NCBI GenBank assembly: GCA_030698645.1
Contig: JAUYMV010000205.1
Span: 1 to 12,296 of the forward strand
Length of the DNA: 12,296 bases
Direction: 5' to 3'
Origin: Mesorhizobium sp.
GTDB taxonomy: Bacteria > Pseudomonadota > Alphaproteobacteria > Rhizobiales > Rhizobiaceae
Position numbers and translations under genes: made by a program. Every line of letters starts with the position of its first letter. The stretch's first letter is position 1. The notes beneath the pieces were generated by a model. It ran no database searches. It saw nothing but the letters and a program-made list of their open reading frames with translations, and was not told where the DNA came from. Shown here in pieces: positions 6,581-12,296 of the stretch.

Positions 6581-7592
6581 GCAGCAACGGACGGGCGACG
6601 GCCGCCTCATTTCCGCCCAGATCCGACTTTCGGGCGACGCGCGCGATGGCGGCGACGCTCTCGCCCTTCAGCCGACGGATCTCGTCGCGCCCGGCTTCCG
6701 GATGCGTCAGGTCGAAGGCCTCGATGAAGAGGCGCATCGCCTCGGCGTGCGGGAATGCGGTCGGATAGGCAGCCGACGTAAGCAGGAAGGCCTGCTCGGC
6801 GGAGAGGTCGAGGCCGCGCAGCACGCTCATCAGACGCGTGTAGCGCGGCGCTTCGGTCAGCGCGCGCGCTTCGGCGAATCCGATTTCCAGCCCGTCGGCG
6901 AGCGCGGTCTGGAACAGCGCCGGCGTGCCGCTGAGCGCGGTCGCCTTGAGGCGGTCGTAGAGCGGCACGGCGCCGCCGGCGCGGATGGCGGAGCTCTTCG
7001 CTTCGCCGGAGGGCGGCGCGCCGCCGCCCACGGCCATCATGGTGCGAAGCTGGGCGCGCGCCGATTCGACCGGAGCCGGCGCTACCGGGGGAACGATGCG
7101 CGCGATCTCAGGTCGCGTCCGCTTCGCGGCCGTCGCGGGGCGCCCGGAATGTGACGAGGCCGGATCGGCGGCGGGCACGCTTGCCTCGAGCGCCGCGATC
7201 AACTCGGCGATCGCCGGATTGAGCGGCGAACGGCGTCCGATTGCAAGCGCGTGGGCGAGACCCTGGCGGCCGATCAGCGCCAGCAAATCGACATCGCCAA
7301 GCACCGCCGAGCGGACGAGGATCGGCGCCGCTATCTCGACCGGTTCGCCGGCGAGCCGGCGCACCAGCCCGGCCGGCGCCTTGCGGCATTCGGAGAGCGC
7401 CGCGGCTGCGTAGCGCTTCCCCTCCGGCGAGACACGGTCGTAGAGCGGCAGCGTCAGATCGTCGAGCTGGGCGGCATCCCTGGCGGTCGGGCGGGTCAGC
7501 GAGCAGAAGGCGGAGACGGCGGCGCGGAACAAGCGCTCGCCCTTGCCGGGCTCGCTCTTGATGGCAATCTGACGAAAGTCGGTAGAGGACAC
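6567..7592 (-). CDS. DUF2336 domain-containing protein
   Basis: I choose the GTG at 7592-7590 as start (341 residues), since the family-like sequence begins just after it (SSTDFRQIAIKSEPGKGERLFRAAVSAFCSLTRPTARDAAQLDDLTLPLYDRVS) and an AGG lies about 9 bases upstream; the ATG at 7661 would add 23 unconvincing residues. The N-terminal 140 residues carry DUF2336, an alpha-helical repeat domain with HEAT-like character found in alphaproteobacteria. A Pro/Ala/Arg linker (about 145-185) separates a second helical region (about 205-341) that again starts with a PLYDRLKATAL-like segment and may be a diverged second copy. No catalytic motif or membrane helix is seen, so a protein-protein interaction role is plausible. 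It is divergent from the 76-residue unknown gene across a region with promoter-like elements. Confidence 0.82.
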   Translation of the reverse strand: MSSTDFRQIAIKSEPGKGERLFRAAVSAFCSLTRPTARDAAQLDDLTLPLYDRVSPEGKRYAAAALSECRKAPAGLVRRLAGEPVEIAAPILVRSAVLGDVDLLALIGRQGLAHALAIGRRSPLNPAIAELIAALEASVPAADPASSHSGRPATAAKRTRPEIARIVPPVAPAPVESARAQLRTMMAVGGGAPPSGEAKSSAIRAGGAVPLYDRLKATALSGTPALFQTALADGLEIGFAEARALTEAPRYTRLMSVLRGLDLSAEQAFLLTSAAYPTAFPHAEAMRLFIEAFDLTHPEAGRDEIRRLKGESVAAIARVARKSDLGGNEAAVARPLLLRAS

Positions 7593-7672
7593 GAAGACAC
7601 CTGACGCATGACACGAGCCGCTGAAAGGCCGTTCCGGCTGCCCGAAATGCTGGCGGATCAACGATGCTTCAA

Positions 7673-7702
7673 ATTATCAGCGATGCGTTCACAAGCTGTT
7701 AA
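7673..7702 (-). promoter_or_regulatory. Putative promoter of the DUF2336 gene overlapping a CtrA-like site
   Basis: On the minus strand, TTAACA (7702-7697) and GATAAT (7678-7673) are 18 bases apart, each one base from the sigma-70 hexamers TTGACA and TATAAT. The predicted start would be near 7666, giving a leader of about 75 bases before the GTG at 7592. The -35 hexamer lies inside the CtrA-like site at 7687-7704, so binding there would compete with or assist polymerase. Confidence 0.4.
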
Positions 7703-7704
7703 CC
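7687..7704 (+). promoter_or_regulatory. CtrA-like site with 14-base motif, copy A
   Basis: TTCA-CAAGCTG-TTAACC fits TTAA-N7-TTAA with one or two mismatches. Its last 14 bases, ACAAGCTGTTAACC (7691-7704), recur exactly at 9019-9032 in a second divergent promoter region. Identity of the binding protein is inference. Confidence 0.4.
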
Positions 7705-7748
7705 TCGCCTGGAAGGCGAGAAAAACCGGTTGCGGAAAAATCCGCAGC
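7704..7748 (+). other. Two adjacent perfect hairpins upstream of the 76-residue gene
   Basis: Hairpin 1 is CTCGCC-TGGAA-GGCGAG (7704-7720), followed by AAAAA. Hairpin 2 is TGCGGA-AAAA-TCCGCA (7731-7746), extendable by a wobble pair and a G-C pair to 7729-7748. Neither is followed by a T-run on either strand, so they are not intrinsic terminators. They could be a structured 5' leader of the downstream gene, a small RNA, or binding sites for dimeric proteins. Confidence 0.35.
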
Positions 7749-7813
7749 GGTGTCGGACGGCGTCGCGCGCGGCCGGATGGAACAAGCCAATCGTTCGGCC
7801 GTTTTCATCGGTG

Positions 7814-8044
7814 ATGCACTCGATACATATCTACGAGCGCGGCGTCTTCAGGCCGTGGGAATTGGACATGCTCTATCGCGTGTTCGACGAGGCGTGCCGG
7901 CTGAAGCGGGTGTCGCCGGAGTCCGTCGAGGCCCGCGAACTCGCGCTGTCCATCCTAGCGCTCTACAATGCGGGCATGGTGGACGAACACGTCCTGCTCG
8001 CCGCCGTGGCATTCAGGCAGGGCTATTCCTACCAGGATACTTAG
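7814..8044 (+). CDS. Small uncharacterised protein, 76 residues
   Basis: I do not assign a named family, although short alphaproteobacterial proteins with an ERGVF start are familiar to me. The product from the ATG at 7814 reads HIYERGVFRPWELDMLYRVFDEACR followed by two more amphipathic helices (VEARELALSILALYNAGMVDEHVLLAAVAF). It is cytoplasmic, helical and slightly acidic, with no signal peptide. Regular amphipathic spacing and ordinary codon use suggest a real gene, while the overlapping frames give arginine-rich nonsense. A GTG immediately precedes the ATG and could also serve as start; neither has a strong Shine-Dalgarno sequence. It ends 63 bases before the convergent diguanylate cyclase gene. 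The organisation (EARELALSILALYNAGMVD) suggests a helical bundle, perhaps a small adaptor; that is speculative. Confidence 0.7.
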   Translation: MHSIHIYERGVFRPWELDMLYRVFDEACRLKRVSPESVEARELALSILALYNAGMVDEHVLLAAVAFRQGYSYQDT

Positions 8045-8061
8045 TAAGGCTCGGGCGTTCC

Positions 8062-8099
8062 GCCGCTGATCGGTGCGGCAGACGGATGGCGCAGCCATC
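8062..8099. terminator. Two stem-loops between convergent genes
   Basis: GCCGC (8062-8066) pairs with GCGGC (8075-8079), and GATGGC (8085-8090) pairs with GCCATC (8094-8099) over a 3-base loop. They fill the 63-base gap between the convergent 76-residue gene and the diguanylate cyclase gene, the place where a bidirectional terminator is expected. No T-run follows on either strand, so confidence is low. Confidence 0.3.
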
Positions 8100-8107
8100 G
8101 GGGCGCG

Positions 8108-8896
8108 TCAATGCAGTTGCGGCACCGAATTGTAGGTCGGATTGCCGAACGGCACGATGTCGACGCGGTTTCGACCGGACCTCTTCGCCACGTAGAGGCG
8201 TTGATCCGCGTATTGGAAGAGGTCCTGGTACGACGACCCGCTGTCGAACGTCACCCCGCCGACGCTCGCCGACAGACCGTAGGGCTCGCCCGAAGGGGCG
8301 AACGAGGACGCACTTATGGCGGCGCGGATGCGTTCGGCCATGGTTGCGCTGCCGATCGAATTCACGCCGACCAGGAAGACGCCGAACTCCTCGCCGCCGA
8401 TACGGCCGACGGGATCGCCGTCGCGGACCGAGTCCTTGATCGCGCGGGCGATGATGCGCAGCGCATCGTCGCCCTGAAGGTGCCCGAACCGGTCGTTGAC
8501 CCATTTGAAATGATCGACATCGATCACCAGCAACGCGCCCTCGACCGGCGCGTTCTGGTTCGACATGCGTTCGAGGTAACCATCGACCACGGCCGTGAAG
8601 GCGCGGCGGTTGAGGCAGGAGGTGAGCGCATCGGTCGAGGCGACCGATTTCAATTCATGGTGCGCGATCGCCAACTGGCGCAGCTTGGTCAGCAGATAGA
8701 AGAAGAACGGAGGCGCGACGACGAGCGGAACGATCACATTGTTGATCGGATCGGTGCCCCATTCCCAAGTGCCACGTTCGAAACGGTATGAATCCACGAA
8801 AAACGCGGCCGCGATGCACACCAGCGTCCCGGCAATAGTGAATACGACGACCCGTGACCAGCTGCGAGCGGAAAAGTCGAATGTAACCATATGCAT
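8108..8896 (-). CDS. Membrane diguanylate cyclase (GGDEF), two-helix N-terminus
   Basis: A 262-residue c-di-GMP synthase. Two membrane helices (about residues 14-34 and 52-71) flank a short loop of about 17 residues, predicted periplasmic, which is too small for a classical sensor domain. The GGDEF domain (about 85-245) has STDALTSCLNRRAF, the metal-binding IDVDHFKWVND, the intact active site GGEEF (167-171) and a canonical RxxD inhibition site (RDGD, 158-161), so it should be active and subject to product inhibition, unlike the other cyclase in this window. Candidate starts are the ATGs at 8896 and 8890; neither has a good Shine-Dalgarno sequence, and a stronger AAAGGA precedes an out-of-frame ATG at 8909. 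The gene is divergent from the 69-residue unknown gene. Confidence 0.92.
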   Translation of the reverse strand: MHMVTFDFSARSWSRVVVFTIAGTLVCIAAAFFVDSYRFERGTWEWGTDPINNVIVPLVVAPPFFFYLLTKLRQLAIAHHELKSVASTDALTSCLNRRAFTAVVDGYLERMSNQNAPVEGALLVIDVDHFKWVNDRFGHLQGDDALRIIARAIKDSVRDGDPVGRIGGEEFGVFLVGVNSIGSATMAERIRAAISASSFAPSGEPYGLSASVGGVTFDSGSSYQDLFQYADQRLYVAKRSGRNRVDIVPFGNPTYNSVPQLH

Positions 8897-9014
8897 ACGG
8901 TTGCGCCATGTTCCTTTGCCGAAATCCTAGTGCGGAAACATTAAGGATGCTCAAACGAGGATATCGCGCCGAAGCGCGGCCAAGGCGACGATTTTTCCGC
9001 ATTGGCGGTTCGTC

Positions 9015-9032
9015 GGTAACAAGCTGTTAACC
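9015..9032 (+). promoter_or_regulatory. CtrA-like site with 14-base motif, copy B
   Basis: GTAA-CAAGCTG-TTAACC (starting about 9017) fits TTAA-N7-TTAA with one mismatch. It includes ACAAGCTGTTAACC (9019-9032), identical to 7691-7704, even though the flanks differ. It lies between the divergent diguanylate cyclase gene and the 69-residue gene, 72 bases before the latter's start. Confidence 0.4.
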
Positions 9033-9103
9033 CTATCGGGCTTTCATCGTCGTCAGGGTAAGTGCAGTTGCGTCGGGGGAATAGCTCAAACGAGGCGAAG
9101 CGC

Positions 9104-9313
9104 ATGGCGACGATACTGAGTTTTGTGCCGCGAAAGGTGTACGGAACGACATCGCGAAATGTCAGCGGCGAAGCGACTATCATCTTTTTCACCGGCGTCC
9201 GCTACGAAGCCGGCGCCGCCCGGGGGTCGGGGAACCGATTGCCTGGCTCCGAAGCGGGGCCGATCCAGCCGGGCGCCGCGACGGGACGCAATTCCGCCCG
9301 CACGCCGCGCTAG
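9104..9313 (+). CDS. Small uncharacterised protein with IIFFTGVRYE motif, 69 residues
   Basis: From the ATG at 9104 the product starts MATILSFVPRK and contains GEATIIFFTGVRYEAG (about residues 22-37). This layout, a short SFVPR start then a beta-strand-like IIFxGVRYE segment and a basic, Gly/Pro-rich disordered tail, resembles small conserved Rhizobiales proteins I remember only as hypothetical. GAGG about 9 bases upstream supports the start. No membrane helix or signal peptide. Its function is unknown; it may bind a partner through the conserved strand. The opposite-strand frame (8941-9192) has no such motif. It ends 23 bases before the convergent DUF1254 gene. Confidence 0.62.
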   Translation: MATILSFVPRKVYGTTSRNVSGEATIIFFTGVRYEAGAARGSGNRLPGSEAGPIQPGAATGRNSARTPR

Positions 9314-9336
9314 CAGGCCAGACAACGCCGGACCGC

Positions 9337-9879
9337 TCAAACGGCCTCGCAGGTCGCCGAGGCGAGATAGGCCTCGACGGACGGGCGCCATGTCGGGTCG
9401 GGGATGAAGCTGCGCAGCACCACCATGCCCTCGCCGATATCGGCCTCGATGAAGATCGATTTCTCCAGGCCGGCCGGCATGTCCTTGCGCAGCTCGATAA
9501 GCTGCACGGGGGTCGCCACCACGATGTCGAGCCGACCGTCGGTCGCGGTGCGGTCGTTCAGGCTGTAGACATTGCGGCCGCGACGGTCGAACACCGAAAG
9601 CGACCAGAATGGCACCTTGGCCGCCGCCGCGATGCGCACCACGCCCTGCGCGAGATCGAACTGGCAGACAGCGACGTCGAACAACGGATCGGCGGTCTTC
9701 AGGATGTCGGCGGAGAGATCGGCGCGGCCGAGCGGGAAGATGGTGTAAGGCTCCGTGACGCTGGCGATGCGCGACCAGGCGTCGCGTTCCGAAAAGACCG
9801 GGATGAGCAGCAGGATCGCGATGTGCACGATGCCGGCGCCGACGATGCCCAGGATGATGGCGTAGACCAGCCTAGCCAT
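9337..9879 (-). CDS. DUF1254 domain-containing membrane protein
   Basis: A 180-residue protein with an N-terminal membrane helix (about residues 4-26, LVYAIILGIVGAGIVHIAILLLI) and a periplasmic remainder. The segments YTIFPLGRADLSADILKTADPLFDVAVCQFDL, VPFWSLSVFDRRGRNVYSLND and VLRSFIPDPTWRPSVEAYL fit the DUF1254 family as found in Rhizobiales, where DUF1254 and DUF1214 are often encoded as separate adjacent genes. Elsewhere the two domains occur in one longer protein. Function is unknown. The ATG at 9879-9877 overlaps the stop of the DUF1214 gene by 8 bases (ATGGCTAG), which suggests translational coupling. The partners probably act together at the inner membrane. Confidence 0.8.
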   Translation of the reverse strand: MARLVYAIILGIVGAGIVHIAILLLIPVFSERDAWSRIASVTEPYTIFPLGRADLSADILKTADPLFDVAVCQFDLAQGVVRIAAAAKVPFWSLSVFDRRGRNVYSLNDRTATDGRLDIVVATPVQLIELRKDMPAGLEKSIFIEADIGEGMVVLRSFIPDPTWRPSVEAYLASATCEAV

Positions 9880-10456
9880 CGCATTCGGTCCTCAGCACCT
9901 GCGGCAGGTCGATCTCGGCGATGTTCTCGTTGGAGGCGACCGGCGTGTCGTAGAGCGTCAGGACGAGCGACATCCCGCCTTGGCCGGAAATCGCCAGCCA
10001 GTTCATCGGCGCGGCGCGGGGGCTTGCGGTGACGACCACCGAATTGTCGGACGCGCGGACGACCGCGAAGGCGCTGATGCCCGGCGCCCGGTCGCCGACC
10101 GGCGCCAGCGCCCGGTTGCCCGCGTCGGCGGCGTAGATCGTCCAGAACCGCGCCGCCGGGATATGGCCTTCGATGCGATAGGTGCAGTCGCGCCGGAGTG
10201 GCTGGTTCGTGCTATCGCGGTCGGCGACGAAGGCGAGGCCTTCGGCGCGCCCGAGCGGCAGCTCGGCCTCGCGCGCGACGCGCGCCTTGGAATAGGGGTC
10301 GGCGTCGACCGTGCCGGCCTGCGGATAGGCGGTCCAGCCGCCGACATGCAGCGCGCCCAGTCCGCCGATGGCGCCGAGCGCATACCAGACGCTGCCGGCG
10401 CCGCCGCCGATGGCGATCAGAAGCGTCAGGAAGGTGAGGAAGGCGGTGCGGAGCAT
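9872..10456 (-). CDS. DUF1214 domain-containing membrane protein
   Basis: From the ATG at 10456-10454 the product has 194 residues; an AGG lies about 7 bases upstream, and a longer frame to 10708 adds an arginine-rich stretch that antagonises the PBP coding end, so I reject it. An N-terminal hydrophobic segment (about residues 4-30) anchors the protein. The periplasmic part contains GWTAYPQAGTVDADPYSKARVAREAELPLGRAEGLAF, a Cys-containing CTYRIEGHIPAARFWTIYAAD, then SDNSVVVTASPRAAPMNWLAISGQGGMSLVLTLYDTP near the end, which I recognise as DUF1214. It overlaps the downstream DUF1254 gene and lies 91 bases after the PBP1A stop. Function unknown. Confidence 0.82.
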   Translation of the reverse strand: MLRTAFLTFLTLLIAIGGGAGSVWYALGAIGGLGALHVGGWTAYPQAGTVDADPYSKARVAREAELPLGRAEGLAFVADRDSTNQPLRRDCTYRIEGHIPAARFWTIYAADAGNRALAPVGDRAPGISAFAVVRASDNSVVVTASPRAAPMNWLAISGQGGMSLVLTLYDTPVASNENIAEIDLPQVLRTECDG

Positions 10457-10547
10457 GACGGGCCTGGCGGGTTCCGACGGGGCGCGGCCGGACGGGCACC
10501 GATAGAACGACTTCGCCCCGCCGCGCAAGGCTGGAGGAGGCGACCGG

Positions 10548-12296
10548 TCAAAGCGCCGACAGGGTTTCGGTGTCCGGCGGCGGGACGAGCTTCGGCGCGT
10601 CGCGGAATTTCGCCGACAGCTCGAGCAACAGGGCAGCCGTCGCCGCGGCCAGCACACGCGGCCGTTCGACCGCCGGCAGCGCATCGGGATCGACCGGCTT
10701 GGCCGCATCCGCGACGGCTTTCGGCGGCGCTTCGACGAACGGGTTTTCGATGCCGGGAATCGGCTTCAGGGTGATGTTCTGATGCGCATAGGCCATCAGC
10801 CGCTGCCAGGTCATGGCCGGCAGCGAGCCGCCGGTCATGTTGTTGGTCGACGTCGATTCGTCATTGCCGAGCCAGACGGCGGCCAGATAGTTGCCGGTGT
10901 AGCCGATATACCAGGCATCCTTGTAGGCCTGCGTCGTCCCGGTCTTGCCCGCGCTGCGGATGCCCAACAGCGCTGCTCTCCTAGCGGTGCCGACTTCGGG
11001 AATTTGCACCATGATCGAGTTCATCGAGGCGACGGCCTGCTCGGACAGCACGCGCCGGGGCGGCAGGGCGTCGCGCGCCTGTTCGTAGACCACCTCGCCC
11101 GCATGCGTGGTGATCAGCGTGATGCCGTGCCTGGTGCCGGCGAAGCCGCCATTGGCGAACACCTCGTAGCCGGTCGCCTGGTCCATGACCGTCAGGCCCG
11201 ACGTGCCGAGTACCATCGTCTTGTCGGAGAACACCGGCGACTCGACGCCCATCTCCTCGGTCAGCTTCTTGATCGGGCCGATGCCCAGATGATCCTTGGC
11301 GAGCCGGACGGGGACGGTGTTGACCGACTTGACCAGCGCCGTGGTCAGCGTCATGCGGCCCGAATAGGACCGGCCGTAATTCTTCGGCGACCATTTTCCC
11401 CAGGTGATCGGACCGTCCGAGACGACCGAATCCGGCGTGAAGCCGTGCTCCATGGCGGTGGCGTAGACATAGGGCTTGAACGACGAGCCGGTCTGCCGCT
11501 CGGCCTTGGTGGCGCGGTTGAACTGGCTCTCGCCATAGTCGCGGCCGCCGACGATGGCGCGCACCGCGCCGTTGTTGTCGAGCACGACGATGGCGCCCTG
11601 CTTCACGCCATAGGCCTTGCCGTGCTGGCGCAGGTGGAACTCGAGCGATTCCTCCGCCGCGCGCTGGATGTTCATGTCGAGCGTGGTGCGCGCCACGACC
11701 GAATGCGACGGCGAATCGGCGGCCAGCCGCTTGACCTCGTCGAACGCCCAGTCGAGGAAATAGTCGGGCCGCTGCGCGTTGTCGCGGTCGATCGGCGTCG
11801 CCGGATTGCGCCTCGCGCCGATCACCTGGCCCTCCGTCATGAAGCCGCCGTCGACCAGCGTGTCGAGCACGATGTTGGCGCGCGCGCGCGCCGCCGGCAG
11901 GTTGACGTGCGGCGCGTATTTGGCCGGCGCCTTGAACAGGCCCGCCAGCATGGCGGCTTCGGCCAGCGTCACGTCCTTGATGCCCTTGCCGAAATAGAAA
12001 TCCGCCGCCGCCGTGATGCCGAACGTGCCGCCGCCCATATAGGCGCGGTCGAGATAGAGCTGCAGGATCTCCTTCTTGGTCAGGTTCTCCTCCAGCCAGA
12101 CGGCGAGGAACGCCTCCTTGACCTTGCGCTCGAGGGTGCGCTCGTTGGACAGGAACAGGTTCTTCGCCAGCTGCTGGGTCAGCGTCGAGCCGCCCTGCAC
12201 GACCGAATTGGCGCGCACGTTTTCCGACATGGCGCGGAAGAGGCCGAGCACGTCGATGCCGAAATGCTCGAAGAAGCGGCGGTCCTCGGTCGCCAG
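10548..12296 (-). CDS. PBP1A-family bifunctional penicillin-binding protein, 5' partial
   Basis: A class A PBP that polymerises glycan strands and cross-links them in the periplasm. The frame is open to the right edge, so the N-terminal membrane helix and the first part are missing; about 582 residues remain. The GT51 transglycosylase shows TEDRRFFEHFGID with the catalytic Glu at 12287-12285, GGSTLTQQLAKN (about 12194-12159), a KEILQLYLD segment and a GKGIKDVTLAEAAMLAGL segment. The transpeptidase has SSFK with the nucleophilic Ser at 11486-11484, SVN near 11327-11319 and KTGTT from 10946. All key residues are intact. No OB-fold insert like that of MrcA is obvious between the two domains. The C-terminal tail is Pro/Ala-rich. 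It is the first visible gene of a minus-strand run with DUF1214 and DUF1254. Confidence 0.96.
   Translation of the reverse strand: MATEDRRFFEHFGIDVLGLFRAMSENVRANSVVQGGSTLTQQLAKNLFLSNERTLERKVKEAFLAVWLEENLTKKEILQLYLDRAYMGGGTFGITAAADFYFGKGIKDVTLAEAAMLAGLFKAPAKYAPHVNLPAARARANIVLDTLVDGGFMTEGQVIGARRNPATPIDRDNAQRPDYFLDWAFDEVKRLAADSPSHSVVARTTLDMNIQRAAEESLEFHLRQHGKAYGVKQGAIVVLDNNGAVRAIVGGRDYGESQFNRATKAERQTGSSFKPYVYATAMEHGFTPDSVVSDGPITWGKWSPKNYGRSYSGRMTLTTALVKSVNTVPVRLAKDHLGIGPIKKLTEEMGVESPVFSDKTMVLGTSGLTVMDQATGYEVFANGGFAGTRHGITLITTHAGEVVYEQARDALPPRRVLSEQAVASMNSIMVQIPEVGTARRAALLGIRSAGKTGTTQAYKDAWYIGYTGNYLAAVWLGNDESTSTNNMTGGSLPAMTWQRLMAYAHQNITLKPIPGIENPFVEAPPKAVADAAKPVDPDALPAVERPRVLAAATAALLLELSAKFRDAPKLVPPPDTETLSAL

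Noticed and set aside
8941..9192. 83-residue minus-strand open frame in the cyclase/small-gene spacer
   Set aside because: Competes with the plus-strand gene at 9104, which has a better ribosome site and a motif I recognise; the minus product has no motif and a GTG start without Shine-Dalgarno.
10457..10708. N-terminal extension of the DUF1214 gene to 10708
   Set aside because: Would overlap the PBP1A 3' end and add 84 Arg/Pro/Cys-rich residues ahead of a normal hydrophobic start at 10456.
9980..10774. 264-residue plus-strand open frame opposite the DUF1214 gene
   Set aside because: Antisense to DUF1214 and the end of PBP1A; composition is typical of a shadow frame.

Overview
The window looks like core chromosome from a high-GC alphaproteobacterium of the Rhizobiales (Hyphomicrobiales), perhaps close to Phyllobacteriaceae/Mesorhizobium. 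This rests on recognised families typical of that order (DUF6456, DUF5330, DUF1491, DUF2336, the split DUF1214/DUF1254 pair), on the high GC content, and on motifs resembling CtrA boxes between genes. I see no insertion sequence, phage gene, CRISPR array, tRNA or rRNA. No family was confirmed by a database search; assignments come from reading motifs.

Layout. At the left edge is the 3' part of a DUF6456 gene (+), which converges on a SufE-type sulfur-acceptor gene (-). To the right, all on the minus strand, lie a small secreted protein of unknown function, a six-helix membrane diguanylate cyclase and a DUF5330 protein. A gene-free stretch of about 465 bases follows, with several CtrA-like half-site pairs and short direct repeats. 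It precedes a plus-strand group: a membrane-bound PAS/histidine kinase of the DivJ/PleC/PdhS type, an overlapping gene for a membrane-anchored protein with two peptidoglycan-binding domains, and a DUF1491 gene. The DUF1491 gene overlaps tail-to-tail with a minus-strand DUF2336 gene.

Right half. Between the DUF2336 gene and a 76-residue unknown protein (+) lies a divergent promoter region with a CtrA-like site and two adjacent hairpins. Next come a second, two-helix diguanylate cyclase (-) and a 69-residue unknown protein (+). These two are again divergent and separated by a region carrying the same 14-base CtrA-like motif. The right end is a minus-strand set: a bifunctional penicillin-binding protein of the PBP1A type (5' end outside the window), then DUF1214 and DUF1254 membrane proteins whose genes overlap by 8 bases.

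How the genes may fit together. Peptidoglycan synthesis (PBP1A), a peptidoglycan-binding membrane protein coupled to a cell-cycle-like histidine kinase, two c-di-GMP synthases and repeated CtrA-like motifs suggest a neighbourhood tied to cell cycle and envelope control. This is inference. I did not find a clear new defence or mobile system. The most useful leads are the kinase/peptidoglycan-binding gene pair, the shared 14-base motif in two divergent promoter regions, a possible leaderless sufE promoter, and three small uncharacterised proteins.
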